Source: an uncultured Collinsella sp. (lineage in GTDB: Bacteria; Actinomycetota; Coriobacteriia; Coriobacteriales; Coriobacteriaceae). From it: a stretch of 64,000 nt of DNA. Below, piece after piece: positions 1 to 6,994 of this stretch. The notes beneath the pieces are model-generated. The model searched no databases. It had not been told where the DNA came from and saw only the letters and a list, made by a program, of their open reading frames with translations. The stretch's first letter is position 1, and each line of letters opens with the position of its first letter. The stretch covers positions 27,436 through 91,435 of the forward strand of contig UQIW01000006.1 of assembly GCA_900541235.1 (NCBI GenBank), in the 5' to 3' direction. The translations under genes and the position numbers were made by a program.

Positions 1-1522
1 CCGCAGGCTCAATCGTCTCCGGAGCGGTTGACTCATACGCCTCAAGCACACGCTTGCACGGCATATCGTCCATGTCCATGCTCTCAAGATCCTTGGCGAC
101 AGGCACGCAATCGGCCAGATAGGCCGCGCGCTCAAAGAAATACGTTGCGACAACACGCTCGCCCTGCTCACCGTCGGGAGCAGCAATCTGCACGTAGCAG
201 CGCGTGATGCAGGTGCCCGCGGCAAAACACGCTGCCGCAAGCGTGAGTGCCACGCGCGCATCGTGCTCCGCGGCCCAGATCGCGCGCGTGTCCTCGTCCA
301 GCTCGCGCCAGGCGTCATCTTGAGCGTCGTATTCACGTTGCGGCATGGCATCAACGACAGACTGCCCAAACCGAACGAGCATAATCCCCTCGGCAACGTT
401 TGCCCGATAGGTATAGTCGAGCCGCGTGACCACGTTGAGCGCCTCAACGATTCGCGCAAAACGGGTGCGCACGTCCCACTCGCCGCCCGGCTGGCAAGCC
501 ACCGTACCCGGTTTGCCCCACGGGTTATCGCTCGAGGCCGTATCGAGCAGTCGGGGAACATCGTTGGTCGTCTTGGCGATATGCCACGCATCAAAGAGCG
601 CGCAGCCCTCAAGGCTCGGCGAGGATGCCGCAGGGGCCAATCCAGCCCCGATGCGCTCAAAGATGCCGGAGAGGCGGTTGAGACGACACTCGATGGCGAG
701 CAGCGTGTCAATCTCGTCCTGGTCTAGCAGACTACGATCAAAATTGAGATAGAACAGCTTTGAGCGATCGATGCGAGCCAGGCTCATCTCGGACTTGGCG
801 GCGATGGTGCGCAGGCGGGGCAAGTCAATTTCGCTCATAAGGGCGGCGGCATAGCGCTCAATGCCACTTGGATTATCCGTATGGTCAATGCGGTAGAGCA
901 ACGTTTCGATTGCATCGGGCAGCGGCGTGGAATCAAAACCCAGCAGTACCTCAACCGGCTCGGGGAGTTTTACAAGTTTGATTTTGTCGACGGCATTTTT
1001 CATACCCTCGTCGAGGCCGTCGCCGCCTGCCGTGTCTGAGACAGCGTTTTCAGAATCGGCGAATATCACGTAACGCAAGAACATCGAGGCCATGAACTCG
1101 CCGTAGCGAAGGCTGCGCGTCGAATTCCACGTCTCGCGATCGGATTGTTCGCGCATGGTGCCTTCGGGAGAGCCGATGACTCGCGCCCGGGAGCGCATCG
1201 TCCCATCGGTACCCCTGACTGCAATCTCACCGATGTTGGAATCGGACTCGTCAAGAATCAGCTGCATGTCGGGATCGTCGGGCAGCGATACTTCGTTAAC
1301 GGGACGGTCCACCTTATAGACCTCACCCGAAACGCTCACGTAGCCCAAAAGCGACACATGGCTTTTGCCGACGAATTCGACGACATAGCATGATTCATGC
1401 GGGTCCTCGCCAAAGAGCTTCCAAACCACGCCATACGAGCGTCCCGCAGGCTGCTCGGGCATGGCCGGAAAGCGCTTTTTGGGATCAAGAAACCTGAGCT
1501 TGTATGTCGGACGCTCTGCCAC
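1..1522 (-). CDS. Hypothetical protein, C-terminus cut by window edge
   Basis: An uninterrupted frame of 507 codons runs off the left edge. I checked it for stop codons on the minus strand over most of its length and found none. The start is a GTG at 1522, preceded by an AGGGTGAT Shine-Dalgarno; the protein begins VAERPTYKLRFLDPKKRF. It is soluble-looking and acidic, with no signal peptide or membrane segment visible in the part present. I do not recognise the family and no catalytic motif stands out. It lies downstream of tRNA-Arg and the duplicated tRNA end, and is probably transcribed separately. That it is a real gene is well supported by length and frame; its function is unknown. Confidence 0.75.
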   Translation of the reverse strand, partial: MAERPTYKLRFLDPKKRFPAMPEQPAGRSYGVVWKLFGEDPHESCYVVEFVGKSHVSLLGYVSVSGEVYKVDRPVNEVSLPDDPDMQLILDESDSNIGEIAVRGTDGTMRSRARVIGSPEGTMREQSDRETWNSTRSLRYGEFMASMFLRYVIFADSENAVSDTAGGDGLDEGMKNAVDKIKLVKLPEPVEVLLGFDSTPLPDAIETLLYRIDHTDNPSGIERYAAALMSEIDLPRLRTIAAKSEMSLARIDRSKLFYLNFDRSLLDQDEIDTLLAIECRLNRLSGIFERIGAGLAPAASSPSLEGCALFDAWHIAKTTNDVPRLLDTASSDNPWGKPGTVACQPGGEWDVRTRFARIVEALNVVTRLDYTYRANVAEGIMLVRFGQSVVDAMPQREYDAQDDAWRELDEDTRAIWAAEHDARVALTLAAACFAAGTCITRCYVQIAAPDGEQGERVVATYFFERAAYLADCVPVAKDLESMDMDDMPCKRVLEAYESTAPETIEPA

Positions 1523-1660
1523 GAAATATCACCCTAATCGGTCGTCTAAAGAAAGAGCGCGCCACGGGCTCACCGAGGCGCATACTCGAAATCTTACACG
1601 AGTCGATGAGAAATAGTCCCCTTTGACCGAGGCTCGAACCCATGCGGCGTCCGCCTAAAA

Positions 1661-1686
1661 GAAAAGCCCCCGTTGCCGGAGGCTTC
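1661..1686 (-). terminator. Second copy of the tRNA-Arg terminator
   Basis: A hairpin closed by GCCTCC/GGGGGC with a T-rich tail, nearly the same as the terminator at 1847-1876. It follows the duplicated tRNA-Arg 3' end at 1696-1715, so tRNA end and terminator were copied together. Confidence 0.6.
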
Positions 1687-1695
1687 AAGTTCAAT

Positions 1696-1715
1696 TGGTG
1701 CGGCGTATAGGATTC
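1696..1715 (-). pseudogene. Duplicated 3' end of tRNA-Arg (20 nt)
   Basis: Twenty bases are identical to the end of tRNA-Arg at 1886-1905, running from the middle of the T loop through the acceptor strand and CCA. No other part of a tRNA is attached, so this is a fragment and not a gene. It abuts the palindromic unit at 1716-1805. Confidence 0.85.
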
Positions 1716-1805
1716 CGCGCATCCGCTGCGCGGATCCGCACCGGCTTCGCCCGCCTGCCGGCGTGCTCGCCCGCTCGCTAAAAACGCTCCGCGTTTTCTT
1801 GACGC
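1716..1805. repeat. tRNA-associated palindromic repeat unit, copy 1
   Basis: A roughly 90-bp GC-rich segment of nested small palindromes: GCGGATCCGC, CCGGCTTCGCCCGCCTGCCGG and AAAACGCTCCGCGTTTT. It is about 90 percent identical to 6694-6785, beside tRNA-Leu. In both places it sits between a duplicated tRNA 3' fragment and a T-arm-like hairpin (here GAGGTTCGAATCC on the plus strand, near 1819-1831). Confidence 0.8.
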
Positions 1806-1846
1806 CCGCGCCTCGACCGAGGTTCGAATCCATGCAGTGCTTACGT

Positions 1847-1876
1847 AAAAGAAAAGCCCCCGTTGCCGGGAGCTTT
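1847..1876 (-). terminator. Terminator after tRNA-Arg
   Basis: On the minus strand, AGCTCCCG-GCAA-CGGGGGCT followed by TTTTCTTTT lies just after the tRNA CCA. This is a standard intrinsic terminator. Confidence 0.85.
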
Positions 1877-1885
1877 AATCTCAAA

Positions 1886-1962
1886 TGGTGCGGCGTATAG
1901 GATTCGAACCTATGACGTTCTGATTCGTAGTCAGACCCTCTATCCAGCTGAGGTAACGCCGC
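1886..1962 (-). tRNA. tRNA-Arg (anticodon ACG), CCA encoded
   Basis: A full cloverleaf can be folded. The acceptor GCGGCGT pairs with ACGCCGC, the anticodon stem TCTGA/TCAGA holds loop CTACGAA with anticodon ACG, and the T arm is ATAGG-TTCGAAT-CCTAT. Discriminator A and CCA are encoded. ACG is normally read as inosine-CG after deamination. Confidence 0.97.
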
Positions 1963-2039
1963 AGCGCAAGACATATAAAACCACTTTAGCTTATTGGAGT
2001 CAAGCACAATCTCAAACTTTTTTGTGGAACGCAGTTTTG

Positions 2040-2417
2040 TCATGCTGCTCCGCATATACCGCCGTTCCCCGTACGATCGATTGGCTTTTCGATCACGTCG
2101 AACTTAGCGTCAAGTTCCCTCAGGAGCGATCTCACCCGCTGGGCACAATCATAATCGGCAAACGAGATGCTCAGCATGCGCGCGACCTGGTTGGAAGTCC
2201 CAACTCCATAGAAGTGCTCCAGCGCCACAAGTCCCTCGTGCGTCACAAAGGTCTCGACCACATGCGGCGACTCCTCAAAGCACCATTGTGTCAACGGACC
2301 CTCGCTCGTCTGTCGAACCACCAGGCCACCCATGCCAGACGGCTCACACGTTACAAGCAGGTACTCCCCGCCCTCGTCGCTCTCAAACAAAACCACCCGA
2401 TCATCAAACAGCTCCAT
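2040..2417 (-). CDS. Hypothetical protein, 125 aa
   Basis: An ATG start with AAAGGGGA upstream gives a 125-residue acidic soluble protein beginning MELFDDRVVLFESDEGGEY. It has no signal peptide, membrane segment or motif that I recognise. It ends with a glycine and cysteine rich tail (GNGGICGAA). It stands alone between tRNA-Arg and serS, both on the same strand, and serS has its own terminator upstream, so it is probably monocistronic. Strong ribosome site and reading frame support a real gene; function unknown. Confidence 0.7.
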   Translation of the reverse strand: MELFDDRVVLFESDEGGEYLLVTCEPSGMGGLVVRQTSEGPLTQWCFEESPHVVETFVTHEGLVALEHFYGVGTSNQVARMLSISFADYDCAQRVRSLLRELDAKFDVIEKPIDRTGNGGICGAA

Positions 2418-2543
2418 CGCGTCCCCTTTCTCTCGCTCTTATTTAGCAAAAGCATAGCAGGTAGATGGCTGTATACAGAACAGTTGTTCGTGTGTTTTCT
2501 ATTGAGCTGTCCGCACGGCATGGTATGGACCTGCGCACGAAAT

Positions 2544-2567
2544 AGGGCGCCCCCGAAGGAGCGCCCT
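2544..2567 (-). terminator. Terminator after serS
   Basis: On the minus strand, AGGGCGC-TCC-TTCG-GG-GGCGCCCT followed by ATTT, 24 nt past the serS stop codon. A TTCG tetraloop caps the hairpin. Confidence 0.85.
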
Positions 2568-2590
2568 TGCATATCCCCTATGCAGCCAAT

Positions 2591-3874
2591 TTACGCGACC
2601 GGCTCGATCTTCTCGAGACCGCCCATGTAAGGACGCAAGACCTCGGGGATCGTGATGGTGCCGTCGGCGTTCTGGTAGTTCTCCAGAATAGCGGCCATGG
2701 TGCGGCCGGCCGGCAAGCCGGAACCGTTGAGAGTGTGCAGGTAGCGCGAACCCTTGAAGTTCTCGGGGTCGCGATACTTGATGTTGGCGCGGCGAGCCTG
2801 GAAGTCACCGCAGTTGGAGCAGGAGCTGATCTCCTTGTAGGCGTTGTAGCTCGGCAGCCAAACCTCGACGTCGTAGGTCTGACGGGCAGAGAAGCCCAAG
2901 TCGCCGGTGCACAGGCTAATCACGCGATACGGAAGGCCCAGCTGCTGCAGCAGGTACTCGGCCTCGGCGGTCATGGTCTCGAGCTCCTCGTCGGACTCCT
3001 CCGGCTTAGCGAACTTGACCATCTCGACCTTGTCGAACTCGTGCTGACGGATGATGCCGCGGGTGTCGCGACCGGCGGAACCGGCCTCCTCGCGGAAGCA
3101 GGGGGTGAAGGCGGTGTAGCGGCGCGGCAGGGTGGCGGCATCGAGGACCTCGCCGGCGTGCAGATTGGTGAGCACGACCTCGGCGGTGGGGATCAGGAAG
3201 TTGTCGCCCGAGACATGATAGGCGTCGTCCTCGAACTTGGGCAGCTGGCCCGTGCCGAACATAGTCTGACGCTTGACGACGATAGGCGGCCACCACTCCT
3301 TGAAGCCACGGCTGGTGTGCGTATCGAGGAAGAAGTTGATAAGGGCACGCTCCAGGCGGGCGCCGGCGCCACCGAGAACGGTAAAGCGGCTGCCGGAGAG
3401 CTTGTTGCCACGCTCGAAGTCGAGGATGTCCAGATCGGTGCCCAGATCCCAGTGCGGCTTAAAGTCGAAGTCGAACTCGCGCGGGGTGCCCCAGCGGCGA
3501 CGCTCGATGTTCTCGTCCTCGTCCTTACCGTACGGCGTGGCCTCGCAAGGAATGTTGGGCAGGTGAGCCATGAAGTCGTACTGCTCCTGCTCGAGGGCGG
3601 TACGACGCTCGGCCAGACCGTCAATCTTCTCGTTGACGGCGCGCACGGCCTCCTTGGCAGCCTCGGCCTCGTCCTTCTTGCCCTCCTTCATCAGGGCGCC
3701 GATCTTCTTGGACTCGGCATTACGCGTAGCCTGGAGCTCCTCGACCTCGGTGATGACGGCACGGCGCTCGTCGTCGAGCTCAAAGAACTTCTCGCGATCC
3801 CAAGACGTCTGGCGGTTAGCCATGGCGACATCGATGGCATCGGGGTTCTCGCGAACAAACTTGATATCAAGCAT
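2591..3874 (-). CDS. serS: Seryl-tRNA synthetase
   Basis: Charges tRNA-Ser with serine in the cytoplasm. The 427 residues fit the family length. An N-terminal helical hairpin (about 1-105, charged and Ala/Lys/Glu rich) is the tRNA-binding coiled coil. The class II core follows, with motif 2 in [15 protein letters not shown] (about 265-280) and motif 3 in the C-terminal [16 protein letters not shown] region. I place the start at [10 protein letters not shown] (3874) because GGAGG lies 6 nt upstream; an in-frame ATG at 3901 would add nine residues with no ribosome site. It is divergent from the 57-residue membrane protein at 3986 and ends in a terminator. Confidence 0.98.
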   Translation of the reverse strand: MLDIKFVRENPDAIDVAMANRQTSWDREKFFELDDERRAVITEVEELQATRNAESKKIGALMKEGKKDEAEAAKEAVRAVNEKIDGLAERRTALEQEQYDFMAHLPNIPCEATPYGKDEDENIERRRWGTPREFDFDFKPHWDLGTDLDILDFERGNKLSGSRFTVLGGAGARLERALINFFLDTHTSRGFKEWWPPIVVKRQTMFGTGQLPKFEDDAYHVSGDNFLIPTAEVVLTNLHAGEVLDAATLPRRYTAFTPCFREEAGSAGRDTRGIIRQHEFDKVEMVKFAKPEESDEELETMTAEAEYLLQQLGLPYRVISLCTGDLGFSARQTYDVEVWLPSYNAYKEISSCSNCGDFQARRANIKYRDPENFKGSRYLHTLNGSGLPAGRTMAAILENYQNADGTITIPEVLRPYMGGLEKIEPVA

Positions 3875-3931
3875 TAGATCCTCCGGCGATATACATTCCA
3901 TTTAGGTTGCAACCTTGTACATGTATGGGCA

Positions 3932-3961
3932 AGTATATACTTATGAGCGTTTACGACCCAA
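3932..3961 (-). promoter_or_regulatory. Probable serS promoter with shared palindromic -10
   Basis: On the minus strand TTGGGT (3961-3956), an 18-nt spacer and TATACT (3937-3932). The -10 lies inside the perfect palindrome AAGTATATACTT (3931-3942), so a TATACT also faces the plus strand towards the gene at 3986. No transcription data; inferred from spacing. Confidence 0.45.
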
Positions 3962-3985
3962 CTCAACTACGCAAGAAGGCACCCA

Positions 3986-4159
3986 ATGGACGCAGTTTTT
4001 TCCTTTTTGTTTGGCACCCGCACCGGTTTTGCCATCCTTTTCGCCGGCGGCATCCTGTTATTTGCGATTCTTGCCTTTGTAATGGAGAAGCGTACCCATA
4101 AGATGTACGTCGACCGCGGACCCAAGTCCGAGGATGAGGAAGACAGCTTCTGGGACTAA
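3986..4159 (+). CDS. Small single-pass membrane protein, 57 aa
   Basis: A short gene with a good ribosome site (AGAAGG 6 nt before ATG) and a convincing protein layout. The N-terminus (MDAVFSFLFGTRTG) leads to one hydrophobic helix at about residues 14-33 (FAILFAGGILLFAILAFVME), then a basic stretch (KRTHK) and an acidic tail (SEDEEDSFWD). By the positive-inside rule the charged tail is probably cytoplasmic. It is divergent from serS and convergent with proC, and its TAA lies at the first base of the repeat at 4158. Small proteins of this form often help assemble or regulate membrane complexes, but nothing here names a partner. Function unknown. Confidence 0.7.
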   Translation: MDAVFSFLFGTRTGFAILFAGGILLFAILAFVMEKRTHKMYVDRGPKSEDEEDSFWD

Positions 4160-4318
4160 CCTGCCAAAAAGGGCCAGGTTTATTTTGGTCGGTTTTATCT
4201 GGGCAAACGCAAGCGCCCCGCAACTGGAATTGAGCCAGTTGCGGGGCGCTTTTCGCACATACGACAAAACCGCAGGAAAAACCTGCCAAAATAAACCTGT
4301 CCCTAAATGGCAGGTTTT
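4158..4318. repeat. Composite palindromic repeat between convergent genes
   Basis: The element fills the gap between the 57-residue protein and proC. A 51-bp module (4158-4208, minus orientation) is followed by a strong hairpin (4211-4252) and a diverged, inverted second module (4253-4318). The first module matches 56916-56967 closely (GTTTGCCCAGATAAAACC, then CCAAAATAAACCTG and GGCAGGTT). Both gene stops lie inside the element's ends. Confidence 0.8.
4211..4252. terminator. Bidirectional terminator between small protein gene and proC
   Basis: AAGCGCCCCGCAACTGG pairs with CCAGTTGCGGGGCGCTT around a short loop, with A-runs before it and T-runs after it. Serves two convergent genes. Confidence 0.8.
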
Positions 4319-5087
4319 ACTGGAGAGTTGCGTCGATTGCCTTGACCAGGGCACTGCGCATGCCGGCATCCTCGAGCGCAACGACGCCCTTGATGGTGGC
4401 GCCACCGGGCGAGCATACGGCATCCTTCATCGCCGCAGGATGCTGACCAGTTGAAAGCTGCAACTTTGCCGTACCTAGCACCATCTGGCTCACAATGCGA
4501 TAGGCATCGGCACGCGGGATACCGTGCTTGACCGCCGCATCGCCCAGGGCCTCGATTGCCATAGCGACAAATGCCGGAGCGCAACCACCCACCGTGCCGC
4601 CCACGAACAGCAGGCTCGTATCAAGCTCGACCACCGCACCGAGCTTGCCAAGCAGATCAAGCACCACGGCGCTCTGCTCATCACTAAGCGTGGAAGCCTT
4701 CTCGCAAGCGATGACGCCCTCGCCCACCGAAACCGGTGTGTTGGGCACCGTCGAGATATGCGCGACGCCCGGCAGGACCTGCTCCCACTTGGCACTGTCC
4801 CAGGTCCAGGCAACCGACAGAACGACCTTTTTGGCAAGAGCATCCTTGAGCGGGGCGAATACCTTCTCGATCATGTACGGTTTGACCGCAGCGACCACGA
4901 TATCGGATGCGGCGACAACCTCGGCGGCATCGTGGCAGGCGACCATGCCGCGCGCCTCGCAGCGCTCAACCAGTGCGTCGTAGCGACCCGCGCAGGCGCA
5001 CATGTCGCTCGCAGCTACACCGGCAGCGATCCAGCCATCGGCCATAGCGCTCGCCATATTGCCAAAACCGACAAATCCAATCTTCAT
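4317..5087 (-). CDS. proC: Pyrroline-5-carboxylate reductase
   Basis: Catalyses the last step of proline synthesis, NAD(P)H-dependent reduction of 1-pyrroline-5-carboxylate. The 256 residues are near the family norm. The Rossmann start MKIGFVGFGNMASAM carries the GxGxM nucleotide-binding loop. The all-alpha dimerisation domain (about 155-256) carries the family signature around SPGGATIKGVVALEDAGMRSAL. The start is an ATG preceded by GAGAGGA. It lies 73 nt downstream of rlmH on the same strand. Its stop codon TAA lies in the last bases of the composite repeat at 4253-4318, so the extreme C-terminus may have been shaped by the insertion of that element. Confidence 0.95.
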   Translation of the reverse strand: MKIGFVGFGNMASAMADGWIAAGVAASDMCACAGRYDALVERCEARGMVACHDAAEVVAASDIVVAAVKPYMIEKVFAPLKDALAKKVVLSVAWTWDSAKWEQVLPGVAHISTVPNTPVSVGEGVIACEKASTLSDEQSAVVLDLLGKLGAVVELDTSLLFVGGTVGGCAPAFVAMAIEALGDAAVKHGIPRADAYRIVSQMVLGTAKLQLSTGQHPAAMKDAVCSPGGATIKGVVALEDAGMRSALVKAIDATLQ

Positions 5088-5160
5088 ATCTCATAGTCCT
5101 CTCAGACACGCTCTTCAAAACGAAAGCTATTGTCCCACGCCATTGTTTCGTATTGCCGAC

Positions 5161-5631
5161 CTATTTGTGATACGGCTCGCCACGGCTGATCTTGCAGGCG
5201 CGGTAGATTTGCTCCAGCAGCACCACGCGCGCCAAGTTATGCGGCAAGGTAATGCGTCCAAAGCTGAGCATCTCGTCGGCGCGGGCGCGCACCTCATCGC
5301 TCACGCCGTCCGAACCGCCAATCACAAAGGCGATGTCGCTGCTGCCTCGCAGCATAAGATCGTCGAGCCTCGCCGAGAGCTCCTCACTCGAACGCTCCTT
5401 GCCCTCGATAGCCAGCAGGATCACATGCGCTCGAGACGGCAATGCAGCAAGAATTGCCGCCCCCTCCTTGTCGCGCGCGGCATCCACGCCGCCCGCCTTA
5501 GCCGGGTCGATATCGGCCACCTCGCGGATATCCACCTTGGCATAGGCGCCTAGGCGCTTGGTGTACTCAGCGCACGCGTCCTTCCAAAAGCGCTCTTTGA
5601 GCTTGCCAACACAAACGACGGTGTATTTCAC
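5161..5631 (-). CDS. rlmH: 23S rRNA pseudouridine-1915 N3-methyltransferase
   Basis: A SPOUT-class methyltransferase that modifies pseudouridine 1915 in helix 69 of 23S rRNA on assembled ribosomes. The 156 residues match the family. It begins MKYTVVCVGKLKERFW and ends with the conserved tail LLEQIYRACKISRGEPYHK. The SAM-binding knot has FVIGGSDGVSDEV (about 103-115) and LPHNLARVVLLEQ. The start is GTG at 5631 with AGTAGG upstream. The SPFH gene ends 6 nt before it, so the two are probably co-transcribed and translationally linked. Confidence 0.96.
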   Translation of the reverse strand: MKYTVVCVGKLKERFWKDACAEYTKRLGAYAKVDIREVADIDPAKAGGVDAARDKEGAAILAALPSRAHVILLAIEGKERSSEELSARLDDLMLRGSSDIAFVIGGSDGVSDEVRARADEMLSFGRITLPHNLARVVLLEQIYRACKISRGEPYHK

Positions 5632-5637
5632 GCGTGC

Positions 5638-6576
5638 CTACTCCTTTGACTCGTTCTGAACCTTACCGGCAGCCAGCATCTGCTCGAACATAGAGGCCGA
5701 CTGCGAAAAGTCGCTCGGCAGCACGACCGTCGAGGTTTTACCCGTGCGAGCGAACTCCGTCATCATCTCGGACCACTGCGTAAACATGAACAGTTGGTTG
5801 GCCTCGTCATTGCCGACACCCGTCTCCTGGATGATCTCGAGCGAATCTTTGATACCCAGTGCAATGGCCTTGCGCTGGTTGGCGATGCCCTCGCCCGCCT
5901 TTTCCATAGCCTCGGCCTCGGCGGTCGCCTCGGTGACGCGCTTGATGCGGTCGGCCTCGGCGAGCTCCTGTGCCGCAGCGCGCTTGCGCTGGGCGGCGTT
6001 GATGTCGTTCATGGAGTTCTCGACCTCGGTCGGCAGTGCGATTTTGGTGATGAGCGTCGACACGAGGGTGAAGCCGTAGGCGGCCATCTGCTCGGAAACG
6101 GTAGCGTTGACGTCCTTGGCGATGTCATCCTTCTTGGCAAAGACCTCATCGAGTGTGTAGACGGGAATCGAAGAGCGCAGGGCGTCGGTGATGAAGTCAC
6201 GCATCTGGTCGACGGGCTCCTGCAGCATGTAGTAGCTCTTGTAGATACCCGAATCTGCCGGGCCAGCACCCATGTCATAGCTCACGTGGTACTGAGCAGA
6301 GACCTCGAGGCCGATGGTCACATTATCCTGGGTCTTAACGTCGATACCAAAACCGTTTTTCATGGTGCGCAGACTCACCGTGGCGGCTTTGCGGTCGATC
6401 ACGGGCACCTTCATGTGGAAGCCCGCGTTGACGATGCGGTTAAACTTGCCCAGACGCTCGATGATCACGGCATGCTGTTGTTCAACGACATAGCAGGCGT
6501 TGGGAAGCAGCAGCAACAAAATGATGATGGGAATCAAAAGGCTCGTAAGGGCGGCAATGATACCGGACAACAGCAT
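5638..6576 (-). CDS. SPFH/band-7 membrane protein
   Basis: A 312-residue membrane-anchored stomatin/prohibitin-type protein. One N-terminal hydrophobic helix (about 3-26, LSGIIAALTSLLIPIIILLLLL) is followed by the SPFH domain (EQQHAVIIERLGKFNRIVNAGFHMKVPVIDR) and a helical coiled-coil region rich in Ala and Glu (about 190-260, AAQRKRAAAQELAEADRIKRVTEATAEAEAM, given here only as position markers). Family members scaffold membrane microdomains and often associate with membrane proteases. The start at 6576 is preferred because GAGGAGAG lies 6 nt upstream; an ATG at 6597 lacks a site. It is followed directly by rlmH. Confidence 0.9.
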   Translation of the reverse strand: MLLSGIIAALTSLLIPIIILLLLLPNACYVVEQQHAVIIERLGKFNRIVNAGFHMKVPVIDRKAATVSLRTMKNGFGIDVKTQDNVTIGLEVSAQYHVSYDMGAGPADSGIYKSYYMLQEPVDQMRDFITDALRSSIPVYTLDEVFAKKDDIAKDVNATVSEQMAAYGFTLVSTLITKIALPTEVENSMNDINAAQRKRAAAQELAEADRIKRVTEATAEAEAMEKAGEGIANQRKAIALGIKDSLEIIQETGVGNDEANQLFMFTQWSEMMTEFARTGKTSTVVLPSDFSQSASMFEQMLAAGKVQNESKE

Positions 6577-6638
6577 GGTCTCTCCTCTGATAGGCACACG
6601 TTGGCATTAGGATACCCGTCCAAGGAGATTGTGCATAA

Positions 6639-6666
6639 CAAAAAAGCCCCCATTGCTGGGAGCTCT
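6639..6666 (-). terminator. Second copy of the tRNA-Leu terminator
   Basis: AGCTCCCAGCAATGGGGGCT plus TTTTTTG on the minus strand. It differs by only two bases from the hairpin at 6827-6854 and was duplicated together with the tRNA 3' end at 6676-6693. Confidence 0.6.
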
Positions 6667-6675
6667 TTCATTTAA

Positions 6676-6693
6676 TGGTGCGGGCGAAAGGAC
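6676..6693 (-). pseudogene. Duplicated 3' end of tRNA-Leu (18 nt)
   Basis: Identical to 6865-6882, from the T loop through acceptor and CCA. The downstream spacer TTAAATGAAAG and terminator are also copied. It is a fragment without the rest of a tRNA. Confidence 0.85.
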
Positions 6694-6785
6694 GTCCGCG
6701 TATCCGCTGCGCGGATCCGCACCGGCTTCGCCCGCCTGCCGGCGGACTCGCCAGCTCGCTAAAAACGCTCCGCGTTTTCTTTACG
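6694..6785. repeat. tRNA-associated palindromic repeat unit, copy 2
   Basis: Near-copy of 1716-1805, with the same order of small palindromes. On its far side is a perfect T-arm-like hairpin, CGCAG-GTTCAAGTCC-CTGCG (about 6797-6815), in the opposite orientation to tRNA-Leu. Confidence 0.8.
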
Positions 6786-6826
6786 CTCGCTCCTTCGCAG
6801 GTTCAAGTCCCTGCGATGGGCTCATA

Positions 6827-6854
6827 ACAAAAAAGCTCCCATCGCTGGGAGCTC
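6827..6854 (-). terminator. Terminator after tRNA-Leu
   Basis: On the minus strand AGCTCCCA-GCGA-TGGGAGCT followed by TTTTTTG, 10 nt after the encoded CCA. Confidence 0.85.
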
Positions 6855-6864
6855 TTTCATTTAA

Positions 6865-6951
6865 TGGTGCGGGCGAAAGGACTTGAACCTTCATGGGGTT
6901 GCCCCCATACGGACCTGAACCGTACGCGTCTGCCAATTCCGCCACGCCCGC
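6865..6951 (-). tRNA. tRNA-Leu (anticodon CAG), CCA encoded
   Basis: An 87-nt class II tRNA. The acceptor GCGGGCG pairs with CGCCCGC, and the anticodon stem TACGG/CCGTA holds loop TTCAGGT (CAG). The long variable arm (TGGGGGCAACCCCA) is as expected for leucine. CCA is encoded. Confidence 0.97.
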
Positions 6952-6994
6952 GTGCAGGAATTAGAATAACGGAGCGCCACCGCGAACGCAAGAA

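Noticed and set aside
1696..1715. A second tRNA-Arg
   Set aside because: Only the T-loop half and the acceptor strand are present; there is no anticodon or D arm.
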